Assembly (NCBI GenBank): GCA_003152555.1
Contig: PMAL01000194.1
Span: 11,570 to 19,332 of the forward strand
DNA: 7,763 nucleotides
Source: Acidimicrobiaceae bacterium
GTDB taxonomy: Bacteria > Actinomycetota > Acidimicrobiia > Acidimicrobiales > RAAP-2
Direction of reading: 5' to 3'
The notes under the pieces were generated by a model. That model saw only the letters and a list, made by a program, of their open reading frames with translations. It made no database searches and was not told where the DNA came from. This document shows positions 1 to 5,700 of the stretch, one piece after another. The position numbers were made by a program, and so were the translations under genes. The stretch's first letter is position 1. Each line of letters starts with the position of its first letter.

Positions 1-194
1 GCGATTTCGCCGAACCCCGCGACGCCGTCGTGCTCGATGCGAAGGTAGAGCCGGGCGCGAACATCATGTCGTTGCGCGGCGCCACTCACCGGCCGTTGCA
101 GATTGACGTCATCGCGCCACAAGGTGCACTTCACTTCACTCAGACTAGAGAGGGTGCACATCTCCTGTCAGTGAAGGACACGCGGCCACAGTGA
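1..194 (+). CDS. C-terminal end of an unrecognised protein (5' truncated by window)
   Basis: An open frame enters from the left edge (first full codon at base 3) and ends at TGA 192-194, giving the last 63 residues of a protein. Third codon positions are mostly G or C, as in the clear genes downstream, which argues that the frame is really coding. The visible tail is mixed polar and hydrophobic, with the segment PLQIDVIAPQGALHFTQT looking like beta strands. It has no cysteines, no transmembrane segment and no motif I can assign. The stop lies 32 bases before the tRNA gene. I do not recognise the family. A chance open frame is possible but less likely given the codon use. Confidence 0.5.
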   Translation, partial: DFAEPRDAVVLDAKVEPGANIMSLRGATHRPLQIDVIAPQGALHFTQTREGAHLLSVKDTRPQ

Positions 195-205
195 AGGTTC
201 GCGGC
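169..205 (+). repeat. Short tandem near-duplication spanning a stop codon
   Basis: CAGTGAAGG occurs at 169-177 and again at 189-197, each followed within 2-3 bases by CGCGGC (181-186 and 200-205), giving a repeat with a 20-base period. The first copy codes the end of the upstream protein. The second contains its stop codon (TGA 192-194). The complementary CTTCACT occurs twice, overlapping, at 129-140, so either copy could pair with upstream RNA. This may be a chance local duplication or part of the tRNA promoter region. Confidence 0.5.
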
Positions 206-226
206 GATGCTACCGTTGTCGCCACA

Positions 227-310
227 GCCCGGATGGCGGAATCGGCAGACGCGGAGGCCTCAAAAGTCTTTACTCGAAAGGGTGTGTGGGTTCAACTCCC
301 ACTCCGGGCA
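227..310 (+). tRNA. tRNA-Leu (anticodon CAA)
   Basis: The 84-base gene folds as a class II tRNA. The acceptor stem is GCCCGGA (227-233) with TCCGGGC (303-309), and the discriminator base is A310. The D arm is GCG...CGC. The anticodon stem GAGGC/GTCTT (with G-T wobbles) encloses the loop CTCAAAA, giving anticodon CAA, which reads UUG. A long variable arm (CTC-GAAA-GGG) and the T arm GTGGG-TTCAACT-CCCAC follow. The long variable arm and A discriminator are typical of tRNA-Leu. The 3' CCA is not encoded (CGA follows), so it must be added after transcription. The next gene, fabD, begins only 44 bases downstream with no classical terminator between, so shared transcription is possible. Confidence 0.96.
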
Positions 311-320
311 CGAATGTGAA

Positions 321-339
321 GTCTCCCAACTTTGGAGAC
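321..339 (+). promoter_or_regulatory. Hairpin between tRNA-Leu and fabD
   Basis: GTCTCC (321-326) and GGAGAC (334-339) form a perfect 6-bp inverted repeat around a 7-base loop, CAACTTT. It sits 10 bases after the tRNA and ends 6 bases before the fabD ribosome-binding site at 346-350. No T-run follows (AACACT), so it is not a standard intrinsic terminator. It could be a processing or stability element separating the tRNA from the fabD message, or an operator. The function is inferred from position only. Confidence 0.4.
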
Positions 340-354
340 AACACTAAGGACACC

Positions 355-1299
355 ATGTACGTTTTAGGGATGTCTGATCGCTCGACCCTCCCCCTTCGCG
401 ACGATCTGGTTGCCCTCTTTCCCGGACAGGGTTCACTCTTTGGCGGCGCCGGTCTTAGTTGGAAAGCCTCACTGCACTGGCCATTGGTCGCGCGCATCTC
501 TGGCGCTTCGGGTCTCGACGTGGAGTCACTGCTCATCAACGCGACCGATGAAGAGGTGGTGCGCACCGACCGAGCCCAGATCGCCACGTTCGCCCTCTCC
601 ATGGTTGCCTACCAGGAACTGCTCGATCGTGGACTGCGCCCGCGCTACCTGCTGGGCCACAGTTTGGGTGAGTTCTCCGCCCTCGTCGCCTCGGGGTTGC
701 TGAGCTTGGACGACGGCGCGCGACTCATTGGCGTGCGCGGCGCCGCGATGGCCCGCGCCGCCGAGACAACGGCCGGATCCATGATTGCCCTCATGGGCGG
801 AGACGACGCAGCGCGCGACGCCCTGGACACGCTTGACGAAGTGTGGGTCGCCAATATCAATGGCACCGGTCAGATCGTGGTCAGTGGCACCACCCGCGGA
901 CTCGATGATCTCCTAGAACGCCACAAGGAACTGGGGTGGCGTCGCGCCACGCCGCTCAACGTCGGGGGGGCCTTCCACTCGCCGCTCATGGCCCCGGCCC
1001 AGGGAGAACTCGATAGCGCGCTGGCCGGCACGCAGTGGGCGTCAACCGAAGCAACGTTGATTGCCAACGTGGACGGCCAGGTCCACACCACGGCCGGCGA
1101 ATGGCAGGACCTCCTGTCGCGCCAGTTGACCTCGCCGGTTGAGTTCCTTGACGCGACCCTGGCGCTGCCCGAGAGCGTGACCACGTCGATCGAGATGGCG
1201 CCCGGGGCCATCCTCACGGGTCTCACCAAGCGCATCCGAGCGTTCGAACGCCAGTACGCGCCATCCACCCTCACCGAGCTACAGGAGCTAACCCTATGA
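355..1299 (+). CDS. fabD: Malonyl-CoA:ACP transacylase
   Basis: FabD moves malonyl groups from CoA to acyl carrier protein, supplying the extender unit for type II fatty-acid synthesis in the cytoplasm. The 314-residue product has the whole family pattern: FPGQGS at 22-27 (oxyanion-hole Gln25), GHSLGE at 101-106 with nucleophile Ser103, Arg128 in VRGAAM (binds the malonyl carboxylate), NINGTGQIVVSG at 167-178, GAFHSPLM with catalytic His208, and RQL.SPVEF followed by MAPGAILTGLTKR near the C-terminus. The Gln usually following PGQGS is Leu28 here. The start is ATG 355, which has AAGGA four bases upstream. ATG 370 is an alternative: it would trim five residues, and TACGTT (358-363) lies six bases before it. 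The stop overlaps the fabG start as ATGA. The first gene of the fab operon, it follows the tRNA closely. Confidence 0.95.
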   Translation: MYVLGMSDRSTLPLRDDLVALFPGQGSLFGGAGLSWKASLHWPLVARISGASGLDVESLLINATDEEVVRTDRAQIATFALSMVAYQELLDRGLRPRYLLGHSLGEFSALVASGLLSLDDGARLIGVRGAAMARAAETTAGSMIALMGGDDAARDALDTLDEVWVANINGTGQIVVSGTTRGLDDLLERHKELGWRRATPLNVGGAFHSPLMAPAQGELDSALAGTQWASTEATLIANVDGQVHTTAGEWQDLLSRQLTSPVEFLDATLALPESVTTSIEMAPGAILTGLTKRIRAFERQYAPSTLTELQELTL

Positions 1300-2000
1300 G
1301 TCGCCACGTCATCGTCACCGGCGCCAGTCGAGGAATCGGCGCGGCGGTCGCCGAACACTTCATTGCCTTGGGCGACCACGTGGTCGCCCTCTCGCGCTCC
1401 GGTGCGGCACCCGAGGGCTGCGCCGCGTCGCTCAGCGTGGACGTCGCCCAATCCGAGCAGGTGACCGCGGCGGTGAAGGACGCAATTGCCCTGTTCGGTC
1501 CCGTGGAGGTATGCGTCGTCAACGCCGGCATCACGCGCGACGGCCTCGCGATGCGCATGTCCGACGAACAGTGGCGTGACGTGCTCGCCACCGACCTTGA
1601 CGGCGCGTTCTATACCGCGCGCGCCGCGATGGCGTCCATGGTTCGCGCCCGCCAGGGATCGATCATCTTCATTGGTTCGGTGAGTCCGTTCATTGGCGTA
1701 CCGGGCCAGGCCAACTACGCGGCCGCCAAGGCGGGCCTGATGGGGCTCGCACGATCGCTCGCCAAGGAGGTGGCGTCGAGGTCAATCACCGTCAACGTCG
1801 TGGCCCCGGGACTCGTCGACACCGACATGACCACCGATCTCGGACCGGCGAGCGACGAAATGGCCGCCATGATTCCCATGGGGCGAATCGGCGCGCCGTC
1901 TGATATCGCGGGCGTTGTTGGGTTCCTCGCCAGTAACCACGCTCGCTACATCACCGGTGCGGTGTTGGCGGTAGACGGAGGACTGGCGCTCGGGCTGTAA
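1296..2000 (+). CDS. fabG: 3-oxoacyl-ACP reductase (SDR family)
   Basis: FabG reduces 3-oxoacyl-ACP to 3-hydroxyacyl-ACP with NADPH, the first reduction of each elongation round. The 234-residue product is a classical short-chain dehydrogenase: TGASRGIG at 8-15 (nucleotide-binding glycine motif), NAG at 76-78, GS with Ser128, and YAAAK with Tyr141 and Lys145. It continues ITVNVVAPGLVDTDMT and ends in the typical YITGAVLAVDGGL segment. It is slightly short for FabG (about 245) but complete at both ends. The residue normally an Asn in the 'TNLxG' motif is Asp100 here (TDLDG), a change in the Asn-Ser-Tyr-Lys tetrad. The ATG 1296 start is supported by AGGAG at 1283-1287, with 8-base spacing, and by the 4-base overlap with fabD, suggesting translational coupling. 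The operon context makes FabG much more likely than another SDR. Confidence 0.93.
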   Translation: MSRHVIVTGASRGIGAAVAEHFIALGDHVVALSRSGAAPEGCAASLSVDVAQSEQVTAAVKDAIALFGPVEVCVVNAGITRDGLAMRMSDEQWRDVLATDLDGAFYTARAAMASMVRARQGSIIFIGSVSPFIGVPGQANYAAAKAGLMGLARSLAKEVASRSITVNVVAPGLVDTDMTTDLGPASDEMAAMIPMGRIGAPSDIAGVVGFLASNHARYITGAVLAVDGGLALGL

Positions 2001-2004
2001 ACGC

Positions 2005-2031
2005 TGATACTTGCGAGGACGCTTAGTATCA
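2005..2031 (+). promoter_or_regulatory. Hairpin in the fabG-acpP gap
   Basis: TGATACT (2005-2011) pairs with AGTATCA (2025-2031), and inside it GCG (2013-2015) pairs with CGC (2020-2022) around the loop AGGA. The result is a 10-bp stem with a small internal loop. It lies 4 bases after the fabG stop and 16 bases before the acpP ribosome-binding site. No T-run follows. By position it could protect or process the acpP message so that acyl carrier protein is made in excess over the enzymes, or be a partial terminator or operator. These roles are inferred. Confidence 0.45.
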
Positions 2032-2060
2032 TTGAGCCATAGAAAGCAAGGGAAAGAGCC

Positions 2061-2300
2061 ATGGACCGTAACGAAGCATTTGCGAAATTTACTGACAACA
2101 CCGTCGAAGTGCTGGCCGTTGATCCCTCCAAGGTGACGATGGAAGCATCGTTCGGCGACGACTTAGGCGCCGACAGTCTCGACCTCGTCGAACTGGTGAT
2201 GGCCCTCGAAGAGACCTTCGACATTGAAGTCGCTGAGGATGAGCTCAAGGAGATTCGCACCGTCGGCGAAGCCTTCGACCTCATTTACGCCAAGCTGTAG
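2061..2300 (+). CDS. acpP: Acyl carrier protein
   Basis: AcpP carries the growing acyl chain on a 4'-phosphopantetheine arm between the fatty-acid synthase enzymes. The 79-residue acidic product has the invariant GADSLDLVEL motif, with attachment Ser39, and the usual four-helix ACP composition (FGDDLGADSLD in front of helix II; EETFDIEVAEDELKEIRTVGE in helices II-III). The length is normal for bacterial ACP. The ATG at 2061 has AAGGGA at 2048-2053, seven bases upstream, the best ribosome-binding site in this operon. It is the only gene of the cluster preceded by a gap (60 bases) containing a hairpin, which fits separately tuned, high expression. Its stop codon TAG shares its last base with the GTG start of fabF. 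Confidence 0.97.
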   Translation: MDRNEAFAKFTDNTVEVLAVDPSKVTMEASFGDDLGADSLDLVELVMALEETFDIEVAEDELKEIRTVGEAFDLIYAKL

Positions 2301-3499
2301 TGCACGTCGCAGTCTCACCAACGGGGCCGGTGGAGGGCCGCCGAGTCGCGGTCATTGGCCTGGGCGCATTGTCGTGCGCCGGCGTGGGCGTCGACGCCCT
2401 CTGGGACGCACTCATGAAGGCAGCGGCACCGCCGAGCAAACGCATTGCCCCCTTCGACGCCAGCCACCTGGGCGGACCCAAGGAACTTCGCCGGCTCGAC
2501 CCGTTCGCGCTCTACGCGTTGATGGCGGCCGACGAAGCCTGGACGCAAAGCGGACTAGAAGGACCGCTGGTCGATGCCGGCAGCATCGTCACCACCGGCA
2601 TTGGCGGACTGCAGACGGTCATTGAACAGTTCCACGTGCTCAACGACCGGGGACCGGACCGAGTCTCACCCTTCATGGTCCCCATGATGATGCCCAACGC
2701 CGCCACGGCCGCCGTCTCGATGCGCTTCGGTCTCGGTGGGCCGTGCGAAACCGTGACCACCGCTTGCGCCGCCGGAACCCACGCCATTGGCAATGCCGCC
2801 CGGCTGATCGCGTCGGGGCGATGTGACGTCGCCATCGCGGGCGGCGCGGAGGCAGTCATCGTGCCCATTGCCCACGCCGGATTTGCCAACATGACCGCGC
2901 TCAGCAACGACGAATTTTCCTGCCCCTTCGACGTGAAACGAAACGGCTTCGTCATGGGCGAAGGCGCGGGCATCCTGATCCTCGAAGAGTGGGAACACGC
3001 CAAGGAGCGCGGCGTCACGATCCTCGCGGAAGTGATCGGTGCGGCCTCGACCGCCGACGCCCACCACATCACCGCGCCCGATCCCTCGGGCAACGGGGCC
3101 ACCCGTTGCATGGAGTTGGCCCTTTCCGACGCCAATCTCGCGGCCAGCGACGTCTCGCACATCAACGCGCACGGAACGTCGACCCAACTCAACGACCTCG
3201 CGGAATCAGTGGCCATGCACAAGGTGTTCGGTGGTCACGTGCCACCGGTCACGTCAATCAAGGGCCACCTGGGTCACTCACTCGCCGCGGCGGGCGCCCT
3301 CGAAGGCGTCGCGTCGGTGTTGACGCTGCTCAATCAGACCATTCCGCCCACCGCGGGCACCACCGAAGTCGACCCCGAGCTCAATCTTGACGTCGTGATG
3401 GCAGCTCCGCGAGCGAGCGAAGTGGACGTCATACTGTCCAACTCGTTCGGCTTTGGTGGTCACAACGGCAGCGTGGTCTTTCGTCGCTTCTCGGCGTAA
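2300..3499 (+). CDS. fabF: 3-oxoacyl-ACP synthase II (KAS II)
   Basis: FabF condenses malonyl-ACP with acyl-ACP to extend the chain by two carbons. The 399-residue thiolase-fold product has the Cys-His-His catalytic set of elongating ketosynthases: Cys156 in TTACAAGTHAIG, His291 in NAHGTST and His326 in KGHLGHS, with Lys321 beside it. It ends with NSFGFGGHNGSVVF. The His in 'GFGGHN' (Thr in E. coli FabF) and the K..LGHS form resemble mycobacterial KasA/KasB. The start is taken as GTG 2300, sharing one base with the acpP stop (TAGTG). There is no good ribosome-binding site, so translation is probably coupled to acpP. GTG 2330 is an alternative that would remove ten residues. A KasA/KasB-like role on long chains cannot be excluded, but a general FabF is the simplest call. 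Confidence 0.93.
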   Translation: MHVAVSPTGPVEGRRVAVIGLGALSCAGVGVDALWDALMKAAAPPSKRIAPFDASHLGGPKELRRLDPFALYALMAADEAWTQSGLEGPLVDAGSIVTTGIGGLQTVIEQFHVLNDRGPDRVSPFMVPMMMPNAATAAVSMRFGLGGPCETVTTACAAGTHAIGNAARLIASGRCDVAIAGGAEAVIVPIAHAGFANMTALSNDEFSCPFDVKRNGFVMGEGAGILILEEWEHAKERGVTILAEVIGAASTADAHHITAPDPSGNGATRCMELALSDANLAASDVSHINAHGTSTQLNDLAESVAMHKVFGGHVPPVTSIKGHLGHSLAAAGALEGVASVLTLLNQTIPPTAGTTEVDPELNLDVVMAAPRASEVDVILSNSFGFGGHNGSVVFRRFSA

Positions 3500-3570
3500 C
3501 AAATCGTCCTCGCGGCGGTACCCATTGTCGATCCGGGCTTTGTGACGCGCCAACGGGCACTGATTGACTT

Positions 3571-3587
3571 AACGGGCCCGGGCCGTT
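3571..3587. terminator. GC-rich hairpin downstream of fabF (possible terminator)
   Basis: AACGG (3571-3575) pairs with CCGTT (3583-3587) around the loop GCCCGGG. It begins 72 bases after the fabF stop and directly abuts the larger dyad at 3588-3617. No T-run follows on either strand, so this is not a canonical intrinsic terminator. Actinobacterial terminators often lack T-runs, which keeps the possibility open. Confidence 0.3.
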
Positions 3588-3617
3588 GGTATCCGCTAAA
3601 CCCGGTAATCGGATACC
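3588..3617. repeat. 8-bp perfect inverted repeat, 14-base spacer
   Basis: GGTATCCG (3588-3595) and CGGATACC (3610-3617) are exact reverse complements, separated by CTAAACCCGGTAAT. It lies between convergent operons, so a bidirectional transcription end is the most economical reading. A protein-binding operator or small-RNA stem is an alternative. No T-run follows on either strand. Confidence 0.55.
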
Positions 3618-3753
3618 GGTCCTTGACGTGCTGGGCGGGGGCGGTCAGCGAGGAGCCGGACGCACTCGAAATAGTTCCGTGCCGAGCACGCCGACGGACG
3701 CCCCAATGACCGAGCACAAGTGCGCCCGCACGAGAAAGGGGAAGCCGCCCTCT

Positions 3754-3767
3754 CATGCCCAAGCATG
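3754..3767 (-). terminator. Small hairpin just after the gntR stop
   Basis: On the + strand CATGC (3754-3758) and GCATG (3763-3767) enclose the loop CCAA. The stem begins 4 bases after the gntR stop codon on the - strand. A weak imperfect stem (GAGA..GGG with CCC.TCTC, 3732-3754) lies next to it, and a short TTT follows on the - strand. This could form part of a gntR terminator, but the stem is short. Confidence 0.25.
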
Positions 3768-3771
3768 GAGA

Positions 3772-4491
3772 TCAGTTCGATGTAACGAGTTCGTGGGGGC
3801 GAGGAAGGTCACCCAAGACGAATAAGCAAGCTGCTTGGACGTGTTGGGCATTGAGTCGTGCGGCCATAACCGCGTCGCGTCGCATAATCGCCTCCGTAAC
3901 GGCTCGAAGTTCCATGACCGCTTCTTCGGGCCGACCCTGCCGGGACAATGAACGAGTGCACAGCGTGCGCATTCGCGCCTTGATGCCCGAATGGATTTCA
4001 CTCAGGACGTCGCTGCGCGCGCCCGTCAGCAGGACTCGGTAAAATTGATCCTTCGCGTTGAGTAACTCCAGCGTGTCATTGGTGCGTCGAGTCGCGAGAT
4101 CAAAGTCGACAATCACCCGTTCGAGTGTGGCGATCTCTTCGTCCGTTGCGCGCTCAACGAACCTGGTCACGATCAGCGTTTCCAGCGCGGCTCGAAGTTC
4201 GTACAGGTCCGAGGCCTCTTTGATCGAGAGCACCGTGACGCGCGCGCCCTTCTTCGCGACAACCGTCACCAGACCCTCGGTGCTGAGCTGACGCAAAGCC
4301 TCGCGAAACGTAGTTCGTGATATTCCGAGCCAACTGATGAACTCGCGCTCCACCAATCGCTGGCCGGGACGCAGCTCAAAATTGAGGATGGCGTCACGGA
4401 GGATGACTACCGTTTGCTCCCGCACGGGGAGCGAAGACTTGGGATTAAGTGGCTTCATTGTCAGTTTCGATATCGTCATCATGGAGACCAT
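3772..4491 (-). CDS. GntR-family regulator, FCD (FadR-like) subfamily
   Basis: This is a predicted DNA-binding repressor or activator that responds to a small metabolite. The 239-residue product has an N-terminal winged helix (about 25-88). Its recognition segment is LGISRTTFREALRQLSTEGLV (55-75), with the wing VAKKGARVTVLS. An all-helical FCD ligand domain follows (about 92-225). Of the residues that normally hold a metal in FCD proteins, Asp148 and His217 are present. The usual His after DxxF is Tyr151, and the His of the EH pair is Leu195, so metal binding is doubtful. The start chosen is ATG 4491. No ribosome-binding site precedes it, but TATAGT lies six bases upstream, as in leaderless transcripts. 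ATG 4482, 4479 and 4458 are alternatives. The ligand is unknown. Convergence with fabF makes a lipid link tempting but unproven. Confidence 0.85.
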   Translation of the reverse strand: MVSMMTISKLTMKPLNPKSSLPVREQTVVILRDAILNFELRPGQRLVEREFISWLGISRTTFREALRQLSTEGLVTVVAKKGARVTVLSIKEASDLYELRAALETLIVTRFVERATDEEIATLERVIVDFDLATRRTNDTLELLNAKDQFYRVLLTGARSDVLSEIHSGIKARMRTLCTRSLSRQGRPEEAVMELRAVTEAIMRRDAVMAARLNAQHVQAACLFVLGDLPRPHELVTSN

Positions 4492-4496
4492 GTGAC
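4475..4496 (-). promoter_or_regulatory. Candidate operator overlapping the gntR start
   Basis: CATGG (4480-4484) and CCATG (4488-4492) form a perfect dyad around AGA. It is flanked by GTCA (4475-4478) and TGAC (4493-4496), also complementary but shifted by one base. The 22-base element covers the proposed gntR start codon, where binding of the GntR dimer would block its own expression. Autoregulation is common in the family; the site itself is inferred. Confidence 0.35.
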
Positions 4497-4497
4497 A

Positions 4498-4503
4498 ACT
4501 ATA
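4498..4503 (-). promoter_or_regulatory. -10 element of gntR (leaderless layout)
   Basis: On the - strand TATAGT (4503 to 4498) is followed by six bases and then the ATG at 4491. This places the expected transcription start at or next to the A of the start codon. No matching -35 hexamer is seen at the usual distance. The absence of any ribosome-binding site before the ATG supports leaderless translation. Confidence 0.45.
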
Positions 4504-4605
4504 CGAAGTCAACCGGCCGAATGGCGACCCTTTTGCGTTTGTTGGACCTGCTGGGAAATTGCTCCGTACGCTCATCTAAACAGCCCGAATCGCAGCGAGT
4601 CACGG

Positions 4606-5700
4606 TCAAATCCGGCGACGACGCACGGCTCGCCTCGTCCACCTACCAGCGACCACTAGAAATCCTAAAAACAGCGCAGCGAAGAGGACCGGGCCCGCGA
4701 GGCGGATCAGCCATTCAAATCCGGCGATAAAGCCGTCCACGCCGTCGTGCCAGGCCTTAGATAGTCCCGAACGCTGGTGCGTCACGTGCTGCGCCTGACC
4801 TGATTGGACGAGCGTTACCGTCAGCGTGCCGAACGTCGTTGCGTGGTTCATCACGTTGAGCTGGCCCTGATACTGCTCAATTTGGCTCTGAATCGCGTCA
4901 AGTTGGTTTTGGACAGCCAAGATGCCACTGATCGAGGTAGCCCGAGCCATGATGGCCAGGTACTGCTGACGACTGGCGTTGAGCGCACCGATCCGCGCCT
5001 GCAGATTGACGTACTGGCTCGTCACGTCACTGGACGACGTGAGTACCGAGGTCGCGTGGCCCACCCGCTGGACCTGGGAGACGAACTTCGTGAATAGATG
5101 TTGGGGAACTTCTAGAACGATCGTGCCGCTCGAGAAACTTCCGGTGCCGTGTGAGCGAGCGTTGGCTTGGGTGCTAAGGACAAACCCGCCGTCACCGGTT
5201 GCGAGGCCACCTAGCTTCGTCAGCGACGAGTTAACTTGCCCCTTTTTGACCGTCAGGTCCACCGAGCCGGTTGACTCAATCTTTGGCGAGAGAACCGCCG
5301 CGTTTTGCGTCGTCGAGCCAGTCACGATCACGCCCAATTGGCCAGTTACCGCCTTGAGCGGGGCGGGGCTCAAGCCCTTGGCCGCGAGCCCCGCGCTGTT
5401 GCGAGTCACGGGCCGGAATCCCGATCCGCTGACCGCAACCTTGTTTTTGGTAGGACTGATTTCACCGCGAAACAGCGGTATCGAAATCGCGGCGAGCACG
5501 ATAAATACCGCGGCAACACTCAGAAACTGGAGTGCCCGACTCTGATGACGGAAGTATTCGGGAACCCGAAAGCGTAGTAGTCCGGGCTCACCCTTGCGCG
5601 CTTCGCCCAGAATTCGATCCGTCGCGTCCTTGGATATTTCAAATTCGTCCGCCGCGCCGCGTATGGCAGCGCTGAGTTCGTCTTCATCGATCATGGTCAC
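4606..5700 (-). CDS. Membrane protein with DUF4349-like domain, putative anti-sigma factor
   Basis: The 364-residue product has a cytoplasmic N-terminus (1-55), a transmembrane segment (about 57-77) and an extracytoplasmic region. A second transmembrane segment (about 331-351) is followed by an Arg-rich tail (RRAVRRRR). The region between is DUF4349-like: a beta-rich part with SVDLTVKKGQ, then 'TSQYVNLQARIGALNASRQQ' and a predicted coiled coil rich in Gln/Leu (about 230-285), ending in a beta strand (FGTLTVTL). It is translated just after the ECF sigma gene. The GTG 5700 start overlaps the sigma stop as GTGA, with AGGAGG (5713 to 5708) seven bases before it. Position and topology suggest it holds the sigma factor at the membrane and senses an envelope signal. 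The N-terminus has no Cys and only one His, so it is not a zinc-type anti-sigma domain. The molecular role is inferred. Confidence 0.85.
   Translation of the reverse strand: MTMIDEDELSAAIRGAADEFEISKDATDRILGEARKGEPGLLRFRVPEYFRHQSRALQFLSVAAVFIVLAAISIPLFRGEISPTKNKVAVSGSGFRPVTRNSAGLAAKGLSPAPLKAVTGQLGVIVTGSTTQNAAVLSPKIESTGSVDLTVKKGQVNSSLTKLGGLATGDGGFVLSTQANARSHGTGSFSSGTIVLEVPQHLFTKFVSQVQRVGHATSVLTSSSDVTSQYVNLQARIGALNASRQQYLAIMARATSISGILAVQNQLDAIQSQIEQYQGQLNVMNHATTFGTLTVTLVQSGQAQHVTHQRSGLSKAWHDGVDGFIAGFEWLIRLAGPVLFAALFLGFLVVAGRWTRRAVRRRRI

Larger units (their letters stand above)
3500..3771. other. Gap between convergent fabF and gntR genes
   Basis: This 272-base stretch has no gene I can support. 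Open frames exist on both strands, but none has a convincing start, codon pattern or recognisable motif. The frame continuing from fabF after its TAA stays open to TGA 3707-3709. The gap holds two adjacent inverted repeats (3571-3587 and 3588-3617), a direct repeat AACGGGC (3552-3558 and 3571-3577) and a small hairpin next to the gntR stop (3754-3767). As the flanking genes converge here, transcription from both sides must end in this gap. Confidence 0.7.

Noticed and set aside
286..354. Longer fabD reading frame starting inside the tRNA
   Set aside because: The extra residues would be coded by the tRNA 3' half and the hairpin, and FabD homology begins after ATG 355 or 370.
2512..3222. Long antisense open frames opposite fabF (also 2666-3187)
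   Set aside because: They are mirrors of strong GC-rich codon bias in fabF and have no independent start signal or family motif.
3500..3709. Frame continuing open after the fabF stop for 69 codons, including a GTG at 3542
   Set aside because: No ribosome-binding site or recognisable motif, codon use is mixed (TTA, ATA, CTA), and FabF ends normally at NSFGFGGHNGSVVFRRFSA. Chance openness is common at this GC content. A conserved read-through product in relatives would change this.
3460..3762. 100-codon open frame on the - strand
   Set aside because: It runs into the end of fabF in antisense and contains both inverted repeats. It has no motif, and its composition is typical of GC-rich antisense frames.
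4507..4512. TTGACT on the - strand as a -35 box for gntR
   Set aside because: Only 3 bases separate it from TATAGT, far short of the 16-18 needed. At a 17-base spacing it would face GGTCTC (4484-4489), which is not a -10.
4580..4605. Terminator after the DUF4349 gene (GACTCG-CTG-CGATTC on the - strand)
   Set aside because: The stem has a mismatch and only a 3-base loop, followed by a weak TGTTT. It is too poor to call.
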